From positions 62,001 to 126,000 of the forward strand of contig CAWGKQ010000011.1 in the NCBI GenBank assembly GCA_963823245.1: DNA of 64,000 bases. Direction: 5' to 3'. Both the position numbers and the translations under genes were made by a program. Below are positions 16,494-25,534 of the stretch, one piece after another. The DNA comes from JAWVFM01 sp963823245. GTDB taxonomy: Bacteria; Actinomycetota; Thermoleophilia; Solirubrobacterales; 70-9. Each line of letters opens with the position of its first letter. Position 1 is the first letter of the stretch. Under the pieces are notes generated by a model. The model was not told where the DNA came from, ran no database searches, and was given only the letters and a program-made list of their open reading frames with translations.

Positions 16494-17138
16494 TTACGGC
16501 TCGATCAGTCCGCGCCGGATCGCGTAGCGGACGAGCTCGACCCGGTCACGCATGCCGAGCTTCCGCATCGCGTTCGAGCGATGGTTCTCCACGGTCTTCT
16601 CCGCGAGGTGGAGGATCTCGGCGATCTCCTTGTTGGTGTGCGCCTCTGCGACGAGCTTCACGACCTCCTGCTCGCGCGGCGTCAGCTCCTCGTCGCGGCT
16701 CGCGCCCTGGCCGAGCACGTCCTTGATCAGAGCCCGCTGCGCCTCGGGAGTGAGGAACGGCTCGCCGCGCTCCACGGCCCGCACGGCCTCCAGGAGCTCG
16801 ACGTCGGCCTGCGCCTTCAGGACGTAGCCCGACGCCCCCGCCTTGAGGGCCTCGAAGAGGTAGCGCTCGTCGTCGTACATCGAGAGGATGAGCACCGAAA
16901 CGCCCGGGGCGTGCTCGCGGATCTCTCGCGTCGCCTGAAGGCCGGTGAGCTTCGGCATCTTGACGTCGAGGATCGCCAGGTCGGGGCGCTCCCGAATCGC
17001 CATGTCGCGCGCCTCGGCCCCGTCGGCGGCCTCGCCGATCACCTCGACGTCGCGTTGCGCCTCGAGGAGCATCCGCACCCCGGACCGAACGATCCCGTGG
17101 TCGTCGGCGATCATCACCCTCATACCGTCATCCACCAC
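16494..17138 (-). CDS. NarL/LuxR-type response regulator
   Basis: The 214-residue protein has a receiver domain with phosphoacceptor Asp58 (LAILDVKMP) and acidic pocket ADDH near the N-terminus. It ends in a LuxR-type helix-turn-helix (LTPREQEVVKLVAEAHTNKE, then KTVENHRSNAMRKL). It follows the histidine kinase by 16 bases on the same strand, so the two form a cognate pair. Targets are not visible. Confidence 0.93.
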   Translation of the reverse strand: MVDDGMRVMIADDHGIVRSGVRMLLEAQRDVEVIGEAADGAEARDMAIRERPDLAILDVKMPKLTGLQATREIREHAPGVSVLILSMYDDERYLFEALKAGASGYVLKAQADVELLEAVRAVERGEPFLTPEAQRALIKDVLGQGASRDEELTPREQEVVKLVAEAHTNKEIAEILHLAEKTVENHRSNAMRKLGMRDRVELVRYAIRRGLIEP

Positions 17139-17154
17139 GCTCTCTTAATCGGCA

Positions 17155-18150
17155 TCAGGACGCACTTCCTACAGGCACGCTAAGCCGAACCCGCGTCCCG
17201 AGGTCGGGTCGCGACTCGACCCGCACGTCGCCCCCCACGAGCAGCGCGCGCTCGCGCATGCCGGCGAGCCCGAGCCCGGTGGAGGCCTGGTCGAAGGTGA
17301 AGCCGCGGCCGTCGTCCCCGACGCTCAGCTCCACCCGGTCGTTCCCGTTGGACCGGTTCCGGAATAGCCACACGCGCACCTTGCTCGCCTCGGCGTGGCG
17401 AATGGCGTTCGACATCGCCTCCTGCGCGACGCGGTAGACGACGAGCTGGACGTCGGACGGCAAACCGGCGAAGTCGCCCTCGGACTCGAACGCCGCATGC
17501 ACCTGGCCGCGCCGCTCGATCTCGTTCACCAAGCCGGCGAGGGCCGCGACGAGCCCGTGGTCGTCGAGTGCCGTGGGGCGAAGGGCCCGGGCCAGCGTGA
17601 GAAGCTCGTCCATCGCCTGGTTCGCGAGCGCCTTCGTCTCGGAGAGCTCGGCGCTGATCTCCGGCGGCGCCTTCGTGCGCACGGCCTCGAGGCGAAGCAG
17701 AAGCCCGGTCAGCGCCTGGTTGACCTCGTCGTGCAGGTCGCGGGCAACCCGGGCGCGCTCCTGCTCCTGGGCCTGAAGCGCCGCGCTCGAGGTTCTCCGG
17801 CGCTCGGCCTCGAGCCGCTCGAGCATCACGCGAAAGGCGTGCTGGAGGCGCGTGACCTCCTCGGGAGCGGCGCCGCCGTTGCGCTGGTCCGAGAGGTTCG
17901 CCCCGGAACGGGTCAAATCGGCGCGCTCCATCTCGTCGACGAGGCGCTCCAGCGGCCGAAACCGCCGTTGGAGCATGATGACGTTGACCGCGATGGAGAG
18001 CCCGACGCAGAGCGCGAGAACCAGCGCCGCCTGGGGCTTCTGGCTCAGGTGGAGCGACTTGTTCGCGGCGAGGAGGGTGGCCGCCACCGCGGCCAGCATC
18101 ACCAGGAGGTTCGCCACGAGTACCTGGGTCAGGAGGTTCGCGCGACGCAT
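17155..18150 (-). CDS. Membrane sensor histidine kinase (HisKA_3 type)
   Basis: The 331-residue kinase has two membrane segments (about residues 8-28 and 41-60) with almost no extracellular loop, a HAMP-like linker, and a dimerisation helix with phosphoacceptor His140 (ARDLHDEVNQALTGLL). The ATP-binding domain ends with DDGRGF and GLGLAGMRERALL. The lack of a sensor loop suggests it senses something in or near the membrane. It is transcribed with the downstream response regulator and divergently from htpX. Confidence 0.92.
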   Translation of the reverse strand: MRRANLLTQVLVANLLVMLAAVAATLLAANKSLHLSQKPQAALVLALCVGLSIAVNVIMLQRRFRPLERLVDEMERADLTRSGANLSDQRNGGAAPEEVTRLQHAFRVMLERLEAERRRTSSAALQAQEQERARVARDLHDEVNQALTGLLLRLEAVRTKAPPEISAELSETKALANQAMDELLTLARALRPTALDDHGLVAALAGLVNEIERRGQVHAAFESEGDFAGLPSDVQLVVYRVAQEAMSNAIRHAEASKVRVWLFRNRSNGNDRVELSVGDDGRGFTFDQASTGLGLAGMRERALLVGGDVRVESRPDLGTRVRLSVPVGSAS

Positions 18151-18305
18151 GCAGCCATTATCGGCATGTCGCCCGGCGGCGCGTAGGAGCGTCTAGGGGC
18201 TGGCCCCCATGAGAAACGGGGCCGAACCTCATGAGCCAAACGTCCACCCTCTGCCAATATGGATGGGCAACCGCCGTAGGCTGACCACAGGAGGCCCGCC
18301 CGACG

Positions 18306-19163
18306 ATGACCACGACACGCAAATCGAATTTCGCCGCCGGCCTGAGGACGACGCTCCTCATGGCGACGCTCGGCGGGATCCTCGTCGCGATCGGCTACCT
18401 CGTCGGCGGAGTCCAGGGCGCGGGGATCTTCCTCGTCATCGCGCTGCTGATGAACTTCTTCGCCTACTGGTTCAGCGACAAGATCGCGCTTGCCTCGGCG
18501 GGCGCGAAGCCGCTCTCGGAGTCCGAAAACCCGGGCCTCTACCAGATGGTCCGCGAGCTCGCGACGCGCGCCGACCTCCCGATGCCGCGCCTCTACGTCA
18601 TCCCGTCGGACCAGCCGAACGCGTTCGCGACCGGGCGCAACCCGTCACATTCGGCGGTCGCTGTGACCAGCGGCATCACGAAGCTCCTGTCCGAGGACGA
18701 GCTCCGAGGCGTCATCTCGCACGAGCTCGGGCACGTGCGCAACCGCGACATCCTCACCCAGTCAGTCGCCTCCGCGATCGGCGCCGCCATCACCTGGATC
18801 GCGTACATGCTGCTCTGGTTCGGCAACGACGACGAGTCGCCGCTCGGCCTGGTCGCCTCGTTGGCGATGGTGATCCTGGCGCCGATCTCCGCCACCCTCA
18901 TCCAGCTCGCGATCTCGCGCCAGCGCGAGTACTCGGCAGACGCCACCGGCGCCCAGATCTGCGGAAACCCCGAGTCGCTCGCCAGCGCGCTGCTCCGCCT
19001 CGAGGAGGGCGCGAAGGCGATCCCGATGAAGGTGAACCAGGCGACCGAGTGCCTCTACATCGTGAAGCCGTTCTCGGGCGGCGGCATCGCCTCGCTCTTC
19101 TCGACGCACCCGCCGATCGAGGAGCGCGTCCGGCGGCTCCGCCAGATGCGCCCCGCGCTCTAG
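18306..19163 (+). CDS. htpX: Membrane zinc protease HtpX
   Basis: HtpX is a membrane metalloprotease for quality control of misfolded membrane proteins. The 285-residue protein has two N-terminal membrane segments (about 15-38 and 40-57), the zinc motif HELGH at residues 139-143, a third ligand Glu in REYSADATGA, and two more central membrane segments. Length and order match the family. AGGAGG lies upstream of ATG 18306. It is divergent from the histidine kinase, and a hairpin at 19201-19220 follows. Confidence 0.95.
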   Translation: MTTTRKSNFAAGLRTTLLMATLGGILVAIGYLVGGVQGAGIFLVIALLMNFFAYWFSDKIALASAGAKPLSESENPGLYQMVRELATRADLPMPRLYVIPSDQPNAFATGRNPSHSAVAVTSGITKLLSEDELRGVISHELGHVRNRDILTQSVASAIGAAITWIAYMLLWFGNDDESPLGLVASLAMVILAPISATLIQLAISRQREYSADATGAQICGNPESLASALLRLEEGAKAIPMKVNQATECLYIVKPFSGGGIASLFSTHPPIEERVRRLRQMRPAL

Positions 19164-19200
19164 CGACCGGTCCCTGACAGGAGCGCGGCCGCGACCCCGG

Positions 19201-19220
19201 CCGTGCCTGGACGGGCACGG
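19201..19220 (+). terminator. Hairpin after htpX
   Basis: CCGTGCC (19201-19207) pairs with GGCACGG (19214-19220) around a 6-nt loop, followed by AAAA. It lies 38 bp after the htpX stop and could end its transcript. It overlaps the predicted -35 of the next gene. Confidence 0.45.
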
Positions 19221-19237
19221 AAAAGCCGCGCTATACT
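19208..19237 (+). promoter_or_regulatory. Predicted sigma-70-like promoter of the ThiF-rhodanese gene
   Basis: TATACT at 19232-19237 is a good -10, with TGGACG at 19208-19213 as a weak -35 and an 18-bp spacer. The start codon is 37 bp downstream with AGGAG in between. Confidence 0.5.
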
Positions 19238-19273
19238 TTTTGAAGTAAACCGGATCGGGAATTAGGAGTTTCT

Positions 19274-20467
19274 GTGGAAGCGGCTACGAAGACGGAACGC
19301 ACCGAGCGGGCAAAAGAGCGCATCGACCACATCGACGTCCGCGCGGCGCGCGACGAGATCGAGCGGGGCAACGTCCGGCTGATCGATGTGCGCGAGCGCC
19401 ACGAGTGGGATGAGTCCCACCTCGACGGCGCCACGCTCGTACCCGAGTTGACCGTCGCCGACCGGATTGGCGAGGTCGTTTCGGACCGGTCGGAGCGGGT
19501 GGTCCTCTACTGCCGCACCGACAACCGGTCTGCGCGCGCAGCCGACGCGCTGCGCGAGCTCGGCTACGAGGACGTGGCCTACGTCGAGGGTGGGATCGTC
19601 GCCTGGGAGGAGGCGGGGCTTCCCGTCGCCGCCGACTCGGGCCTCACCGCCGACCAGCGGGCTCGCTACTCGCGCCACACCCTCCTGCCCGAGGTCGGCG
19701 TCGAGGGCCAGCTCAAGCTGCTCGACTCGAAGGTCCTCCTCATAGGCGCCGGCGGGCTGGGCTCGCCGAGCGCGCTCTACCTCGCGGCCGCCGGTGTTGG
19801 GACGATCGGCATTGTCGACGACGACCTGGTCGACGAGTCGAACCTCCAGCGGCAGATCATCCACTCCACCGAACGGGTGGGGGATCCCAAGACCGCGTCG
19901 GCGAAGGTCGCGATCGAGGGCCTCAACCCTGACGTCGAGGTCGTCGAGCACCGCATGCGCCTCGATTCCTCGAACATTCTCGAGATCCTCGAGCCGTACG
20001 ACATCGTGGTCGACGGCGCCGACAACTTCCCCACGCGCTATCTCCTGAACGACGCCTCGGTCCGGCTGCGCAAGCCCGTCGTGTCGGCCTCGATCCTCGG
20101 TTTCGACGGCCAGATCTCGACCTTCGTGCCCTACGAGGGCCCGTGCTACCGCTGCCTGTACCCGACGCCCCCGCCGTCGGAGCTGGCTCCGAGCTGCTCG
20201 GCCAACGGAGTGCTCGGCGTGATGGCGGGCGTGATGGGCCTGCTCCAGGCGAACGAGGTGATCAAGCTCGCGGCCGGCATCGGCGAGCCGCTCGTCGGCC
20301 GCCTGCTGCTCTACGAGGCGCTCGGAACGCGCTTCACGGAGCTCAAGGTCCCCCGCGACCCGGACTGCCCGATCTGCGGCCCGAACGCGCCCGAGGTGCC
20401 CCCCTCGGAGCTGGGGAAGTTCCCCGACTACGAGGCCTTCTGCGGCGCCCCGGCCCGCGAAAACTGA
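19274..20467 (+). CDS. Rhodanese-ThiF fusion: sulfur-carrier adenylyl/sulfurtransferase (MoeZ-like)
   Basis: Such enzymes adenylate the C-terminal glycine of a ubiquitin-like sulfur carrier and then thiolate it. The 397-residue protein has an N-terminal rhodanese domain (about 20-115, active-site loop CRTDNRS) and a C-terminal ThiF/MoeB domain with ATP loop GAGGLGSPS and zinc pairs CYRC and CPIC. In MoeZ/MOCS3 the rhodanese is C-terminal, so the order here is reversed. GTG 19274 has AGGAG upstream. The next gene is the sulfur carrier itself, so CysO activation is the likely job; a role in molybdopterin or thiamin synthesis cannot be excluded. Confidence 0.9.
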   Translation: MEAATKTERTERAKERIDHIDVRAARDEIERGNVRLIDVRERHEWDESHLDGATLVPELTVADRIGEVVSDRSERVVLYCRTDNRSARAADALRELGYEDVAYVEGGIVAWEEAGLPVAADSGLTADQRARYSRHTLLPEVGVEGQLKLLDSKVLLIGAGGLGSPSALYLAAAGVGTIGIVDDDLVDESNLQRQIIHSTERVGDPKTASAKVAIEGLNPDVEVVEHRMRLDSSNILEILEPYDIVVDGADNFPTRYLLNDASVRLRKPVVSASILGFDGQISTFVPYEGPCYRCLYPTPPPSELAPSCSANGVLGVMAGVMGLLQANEVIKLAAGIGEPLVGRLLLYEALGTRFTELKVPRDPDCPICGPNAPEVPPSELGKFPDYEAFCGAPAREN

Positions 20468-20517
20468 CCCGCCCCCGGCGGCTAGGGCCCTCCCGTAAGC
20501 TGCCAGTTATGTGGGTT

Positions 20518-20570
20518 GAGGGGCTTGGCCCCGAAAGCAGCAGGTAAGGGCGCCGAAGGCGCCCGCAGGT
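20518..20570 (+). repeat. Two-hairpin structured repeat, copy 1
   Basis: The element has hairpin GGGGC-TTG-GCCCC, linker GAAAGCAGCAGGTAA, then hairpin GGGCGCC-GAA-GGCGCCC and a GCAGGT tail. A second copy is at 62351-62404. This copy lies between the adenylyltransferase and cysO, and its tail abuts the TTG start of cysO, so it could influence cysO translation. Confidence 0.6.
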
Positions 20571-20573
20571 AGC

Positions 20574-20855
20574 TTGCCGACGGTGAAGATTCCCCCCGTC
20601 CTTCGCGCCCAGACCGGAGGCGCGAGCGAGCTCGATGCGAGTGGCGCGACGGTGGGTGAAGCGCTCCGCGCGCTCGCCGAGGCACACCCTGCGACGCGCG
20701 ACCAGCTCTTCGGCGCGGACGGCGAGCTGAACCGCTACGTCAACGTCTACCGAAACGACGAGGACGTGCGGGTGCTCGACGGGCTCGACACCGCGGTGAC
20801 CGATTCGGACACCGTCGTCATCCTGCCGGCGATGGCCGGTGGGAGCTCGGGCTAG
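20574..20855 (+). CDS. CysO/MoaD-like ubiquitin-fold sulfur carrier with 3-residue C-terminal tail
   Basis: The 93-residue protein has the MoaD/ThiS fold pattern: MPTVKIPPVLRAQTGG at the N-terminus, the GATVGEALRAL helix, and LPAMAGGSSG at the end. The functional C-terminus of such carriers is Gly-Gly, so the extra Ser-Ser-Gly must be removed before activation, a job done in other systems by a JAMM peptidase; one (Mec) is encoded at 52.9 kb. The TTG start gives the expected N-terminus. The upstream gene is the activating enzyme. CysO is favoured over MoaD because CysM and Mec are present and no moaA/moaE is. Confidence 0.85.
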   Translation: MPTVKIPPVLRAQTGGASELDASGATVGEALRALAEAHPATRDQLFGADGELNRYVNVYRNDEDVRVLDGLDTAVTDSDTVVILPAMAGGSSG

Positions 20856-22043
20856 AGCAGGGCCTGCGCCAGTCGGCGGAGGGAAGGCACGGCCTGCGAA
20901 AGCTCCGGCAGCTCCTGCGGCGCGGCAGCTGAGCGCACGCGCTTGCCACGTGGTCTTCTTGGTGAAGCCCTTGAAGGCGCCGAACGAGGGCTTCGCCTTC
21001 GTGCCCCCGGCCTCGAAGAGCCCCGCCGAGTAGCAGAAGGCGCAGAGCCCGTCGCGCGGGTTCGTGGGGTCCTTCCAGGTGAACCAGTCGACGCCGCCGA
21101 TCTTCCAGCTCGAGCGGTGGCTGGTGAGGGTCTCGAACGAGGCCTGGAGGTACTGCTCCTGCTTCTTCGGGCTGACGTTGAAGAGAGCGCCGCGCCCGCC
21201 CGTGCCGGGATGCTTCTTCTTGCTCGAGCCCCAGCCGATCTCCGTGACGTAGAGCTTCGCCGAGGCGTCGCCGTGCTTCTTCATGACCGCTCGCATCTTC
21301 TCGATCGGCTCCTTGATCTCCGGCGGCTTGACGGCGTAGGGCTGAAGCGCGACGCTGTCGAAGGCGGACTTCGCGCCGGCCTTGTACATCGTGTTCAAGT
21401 AGGTCCAGGCGTTGTTCTTCGGCGAGTTTGGCGGCGTGCCGAACATGCCGCCGAGCATCACCTTCCCCTTGCCGTCGGCCGAACGGAGCCCGGCGGCGCC
21501 GCTCTTGACGAGCTTGGTGTAGGCCTTCGCGCTGTTGTTCTGGCTCGGGTTGTTCTGCTCGTTCCAGAACTGCCAGTTGACGATCGGGTGCTTCGGGATC
21601 GAGGGGTTCTGCTGCCAGAACGACCCCTTCGAGCCGTACCGCTTGGCAGCGGCGTGGACGAACGCCTGCCAGTCGTTCAGGGCCTGCGGGCTGGTGATGA
21701 TGTGTCGCTGGCAGAGGACGCTCGAGCATCCGGATTCGAACTTCGGGGTGCCGAACAGCACCGGAAGCACCTCGACGCCGTTGCTCGCCGCCTGGGCCAC
21801 CACGTTGTCGTACGGCGCGAAGTCGAATTTCCCTCTCGAATGCTCGACCCCGCCCCACAGGATCTGGATGCGCAGTGTTCCGACCTTCGCGGTGCCCATC
21901 CGCGCGTAGTCGCCGCTGTCAAGCGGCGCGAACTGGACGATCCCGTAGAAGTTGCGCGGCACCGCGGCAGACGCCGAGCTCGTGCCCGCACCGGCGAGCG
22001 CGACGACGCATGCAACGCCCGCCGCCCAACGAGGTCGTCTCAC
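20852..22043 (-). CDS. Secreted clan GH-A-like glycoside hydrolase, C-terminal +1 frameshift
   Basis: The protein starts at GTG 22043 with a signal peptide (ends TSSASA) and a TIM-barrel-like domain. Putative acid/base Glu lies in WQFWNEQNNP and the nucleophile Glu in YVTEIGWGSS, a GH-A clan pattern seen in GH5/GH39-type enzymes. The original frame runs on without a stop to 20343, through the antisense of cysO. Another frame gives a plausible helical ending (ELPELSQAVPSLRRLAQALL) with TAG at 20852, so a net +1 shift near 20935 is likely. It follows a small membrane protein with a 4-base overlap and has a paralogue at 22.4-23.5 kb. Confidence 0.78.
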
Positions 22044-22291
22044 GTTGCCTCGCCCGCCTTTCCACGTCGCTTGACATACACCAGCGCGCCCGCACCGGCG
22101 ACGACGGCCGCCGCCGCGATCGGCAGCACCACGCCTCCCGAGCCGCCTCCGCTGTCGCCGACTCCGGAGCCTCCGGCCTTCGGCACGTGAAGCTTGTACT
22201 CGCCGCCGGCGGGCCCCTCGCCGAGGGCGGCGGGGGCCGCGACCGCCGAGAGCGCGAGGGTGACGGCGCAGACGGCGACTGTCAGCAGCAC
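22040..22291 (-). CDS. Small secreted, C-terminally anchored protein
   Basis: The 83-residue product has a signal peptide (about 1-23), a short Gly/Ser-rich middle, and a C-terminal membrane span (VVLPIAAAAVVAGAGALVYV) followed by KRRGK. That layout resembles cell-surface anchored proteins, though no LPxTG sortase motif is present. Its TGA overlaps the GTG start of the glycosidase gene, so the two are probably co-translated and the small protein may anchor or assist it. No family is recognised. Confidence 0.68.
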   Translation of the reverse strand: MLLTVAVCAVTLALSAVAAPAALGEGPAGGEYKLHVPKAGGSGVGDSGGGSGGVVLPIAAAAVVAGAGALVYVKRRGKAGEAT

Positions 22292-22392
22292 GCACTCGCC
22301 GCAAACGGCTGCGCGCGCGCGTCCCGTTGGCTCCTGCTCCCGCCATCGAGCGTCGCAGAATAACAGCAGGCGGGCGGGCCTCTTCCAGGCCC

Positions 22393-23547
22393 TCAGCCCT
22401 GGCCCGCTCGCCTGGTGAAGCGCTCGAAGGCGGCGAGCGCGGGCTTGGGCGTGGTCCCGTTCGCCTTGTATAGGCCCGACGAGTAGCAGAAGGCGCAGAG
22501 GCCGGGCCGCGGGTCCTGCGGGTCCTTCCAGGAGTACCAGAACACCCCGCCGATCCTCCAGCTCGACCGGTGGTTGGTGAGGAGTTCGAACGAACGCGTC
22601 AGGTTCTCCGCTTGCCGCTGCGGGGTCACGACGAAGGCCTGCCCGCGCGCGCCCGTGCCGGGGGCGCGCTTGTCGCCGGCCGAGCCCCAGCCAATCTCGG
22701 TGATGAAGGTCGGTTTCGACGCGTCGCCGTTGGCCTCGAGGACCGACCGGACCTTCTCCAGCTGGTACGTGATGCCGGCGAGGTTCGGCGAATAGGGGTG
22801 GAGCGCGACGGCGTCGAAGTCGTCACCCGCTCCGGCGCGGTAGAGGTCTGCCAGGTATCGCCAGGCCGTGCCCGCGGCCCCGCCCTTCGGGGTGCCGAAC
22901 ATCCCGCCGAGGATGACCCGGGCGTTCGGGTCGACGGACTTGATCGCGCGGTCTGCGATCCCGAGCAAGGTGGCGTAGGTCTTCGGGGGGTCCTTGTAGA
23001 CCGGGCTGTTCTGCTCGTTCCAGATCTGCCAGCGGGTGATCGGGTCGCGGGGCACGTCCGGGAGCTCCTTCCAGAACGATCCCTTCGGCCCGTACCTCCC
23101 CACGAGCGCGCGCAGGAAGCGCCGCCACCCGGCGCGCTCCGATGGTGTGCTGACCTTGATCTGGCTCGCGCACGTTGGATCGCCCGTGCACGCGCCCTGC
23201 TCGAACGGTGGCGTCCCAGCGACGGTGGGCAGCAGGTCGAGGTGCTTTGCCGCCGCATCGGCGACGATCAGGTCGACGGGCGCCCCAGTTGTAGTCGCCG
23301 GTCCGGGTGGGTTGAATGGCGGGGCGGTAGACGAGGAACCGGAGCGATCCGACGCTCGCCTTGGCCATCCGGTCGAAGTCGTCCGCGCCGAGGCCGCCAC
23401 CGGAGGCGATGCCGTAGAACTGCGGCAGGGGAGATGGGCGCGCGAGCCCGAGCCACTCCCGCACCCGGCGAGGAGCCCGGCTAAGACGGCCAGGAGAAGG
23501 GCCCAGGCCTCAGGCCTAGACTGTCGGCCTGCTCCGGCGCCCGCCAT
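22393..23547 (-). CDS. Lipoprotein glycoside hydrolase, paralogue; two compensating frame changes
   Basis: From ATG 23547 the sequence encodes a lipoprotein signal (LLLAVLAGLLAGCG), so the enzyme should be tethered by a lipidated Cys. Between about 23450 and 23290 the homologous sequence (LPQFYGIASGGGLGADDFDR) continues in another frame and then returns, so a -1 and a +1 change cancel. The rest is intact, with WQIWNEQNSP and FITEIGWGSA carrying the two catalytic Glu candidates and the same LCAFCYSSGLY ending region as the paralogue at 20.9-22.0 kb. It is divergent from the O-antigen-ligase-like gene. The substrate is probably a surface glycan of the cell. Confidence 0.78.
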   Translation of the reverse strand: MAGAGAGRQSRPEAWALLLAVLAGLLAGCGSGSGSRAHLPCRSSTASPPVAASARTTSTGWPRRASDRSGSSSTAPPFNPPGPATTTGAPVDLIVADAAAKHLDLLPTVAGTPPFEQGACTGDPTCASQIKVSTPSERAGWRRFLRALVGRYGPKGSFWKELPDVPRDPITRWQIWNEQNSPVYKDPPKTYATLLGIADRAIKSVDPNARVILGGMFGTPKGGAAGTAWRYLADLYRAGAGDDFDAVALHPYSPNLAGITYQLEKVRSVLEANGDASKPTFITEIGWGSAGDKRAPGTGARGQAFVVTPQRQAENLTRSFELLTNHRSSWRIGGVFWYSWKDPQDPRPGLCAFCYSSGLYKANGTTPKPALAAFERFTRRAGQG

Positions 23548-23571
23548 GCCGGCGCGAAGGGTAGCCAAGAG

Positions 23572-25483
23572 GTGGACCGCACGATTCACGCGAGCGCCCG
23601 AGCGCGTGCCGCGATCGCGGGCGCGATCGCGGTCGCCTACGTCGCCATCGCCTTCGGCCAGGGCGGCTACTCGACCACGGCCGTCGCCTGGGGCGCGATC
23701 GTCCTCTGGGCGATCCTCGCAGCGGGCATCGCCCTTCGCGCCTGGCCGGGTGCCGAGGTGTCCCGGCTCGCCGCCGGGGCTGTCGCGTGCTTCGGCGCGC
23801 TCGCCATCCTGTCGCTCCTTTCGATGGCGTGGGCCGACGACGCCGGGCGGGCGTTCGCCGCCGCGCTGCTCCCGGCCGCCTACGCGGGCCTGCTCTTGGC
23901 CGTCGTCCTGGTGCTCCCCGCGATCCGGCCGCGCACCTGGCTGCTCGGCATCGCCGCCGGTGCAGTCGCCATCACGCTGCTGGCCCTCGCCACCCGCCTT
24001 TTCCCCGGCTTCCTCGGCGGGGGGGAGGCGACCCTGGTCTCGCTCGGGGCGACCGGGAGGCTGAGCTACCCGATCGGCTACTGGAACGCGCTGGCGGCCT
24101 GCATCGCCGTCGCGATCGTGCTTGCTCGTATGGCTCGGCTCGCAGGCCGACCGCAGGGGCGCCCGCGCCGCGGCCATCGGCCTGATCGTGCCGTGCGCGC
24201 TCGCCCTCTACCTCACGTCCTCCCGCGGCGGCGCGCTCGCGGTCGCGCTCGGCATTGGGGCGCTTCTGGCGCTCGGGCCGGCGCGAACCCGTCTCGGAGC
24301 GGGCGCCGTTCTCGGCCTTGCCGCCGCGGTCCCGGCGATCGTGCTCGCGACCCACAGCCACGACCTTGCCAACGACCTCGGCACGAGCACCCAGAGCACG
24401 CAGGGACTCGAGGTCGGGCTGCTGACCATTCTGCTCGCAGCGTCGGCGGCGGGGGTTCGCTGGTTGCTCGACGCGAAGCTCGCCGCGGTCCAGGTCTCTC
24501 GAGGGATGCGGCGCGCGGCGCTGATCGGCCTCGCGCTCGCGCTCGTTGTCGGCATCGTCGCCTCCGATCCGGCCGCGCGTGTGCGCGACTTCACGAGCGA
24601 CACCCCCGGAGCCACTGCGGTGCCGGGGCAGCGGAGCCTCCTCGCGACGGGTGGGAGCGGCCGGGCGCAGTTCTGGAAGGCGGCGCTCGACGCTTTCGCC
24701 GGCCATCCCGCGGGGGGTGTCGGCGCCGGCAACTACGAGCTCTACTGGAACGCGCATCCCGGCGCGCCCACCGCCACCGGAAATGCCCACTCCCTGTTCC
24801 TCGAGGAGCTCGCCGACCTCGGGCCGCTCGGTCTTCTCTTGGCGATCGGCCCTGTGGCGGCCGGGTGCGTGGCGGCCAGGCGGTGCTGGCCGCGGATGTC
24901 GGCGGACGTCGCCCCGGCGCTCGCGCTGCTCGCGACAACGCTCGTCGGCGCCGCGATCGACTGGACGTGGAAGGTTCCGGCGTCCTTCGTCCCGGGGGTG
25001 ATCGCGATCGGCCTGCTTACCGGATCCGCACGGTCTCGCCGTGCCGAGGACCATGCGTCGAGCGGGGCGCGCCGCTTCGGGCTCGGCGTCGCGGCCGCGC
25101 TCTTCGCGGTGGTGGTGCTGGTCGTGGCCGGCGTCTTCGTCTACGCGTCGACGCGGCTCACCGACAGCCGCGACGCCGTGGCGCGCGGCGACCTCGCCGC
25201 CGCCATCGGCGACGCAAAATCGGCCGCGGACGCCGAGCCGTTCTCGCCGGAGCCGCAGCTCCAGCTGGCGCTCACCTACAGGCTCGCGGGTGAGCTCGGA
25301 GCGGGCCGGGCCGCCGCGGGACGAGCGATCGAAACGGCCCCTGGCGACTGGAGGGGCTGGGCTGTCGCGGCCCGGATCGATCGCCGCCGTGGAGCGACCG
25401 CCGCCGCGACCGCGGAGGCCGCTCACGCCCAGGCTCTGGCGCCGGTTCCGCTACCCGCGAGCGCGCTGCCCGGACCTGGCTGA
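23572..25483 (+). CDS. O-antigen ligase/polymerase-like membrane protein with C-terminal TPR, +1 frameshift
   Basis: Wzy/WaaL-type proteins join or polymerise lipid-linked glycans outside the membrane. About 11 membrane segments are spread over two frames that join near 24118 (AIV then LLVWLGSQADRRGARAAAIG). The Wzy_C signature follows (SSRGGALAVALGIGAL, the large loop, then NAHSLFLEELADLGPLGLLL). The C-terminal 120 residues look like tetratricopeptide repeats (DAVARGDLAAAIGDAKSAAD). Total length would be about 636 residues. It opens the glycan island and is followed by the initiating sugar transferase. Confidence 0.82.
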
Positions 25484-25534
25484 TCCAATATCCTCGGCGG
25501 GCGCCCGTATCGGGTGTTGGAAGGCGGGTCCAGG

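Noticed and set aside
18208..18235. CATGAG repeats upstream of htpX as a regulator site
   Set aside because: Only 6-bp units, one copy set, and no matching site elsewhere; too short to support.
20343..20851. Continuation of the first glycosidase frame to 20343 across the antisense of cysO
   Set aside because: The extension has no family sequence and is Arg/Gly-rich like antisense of coding DNA. A neighbouring frame gives a natural ending with a CTAG shared stop at 20852.
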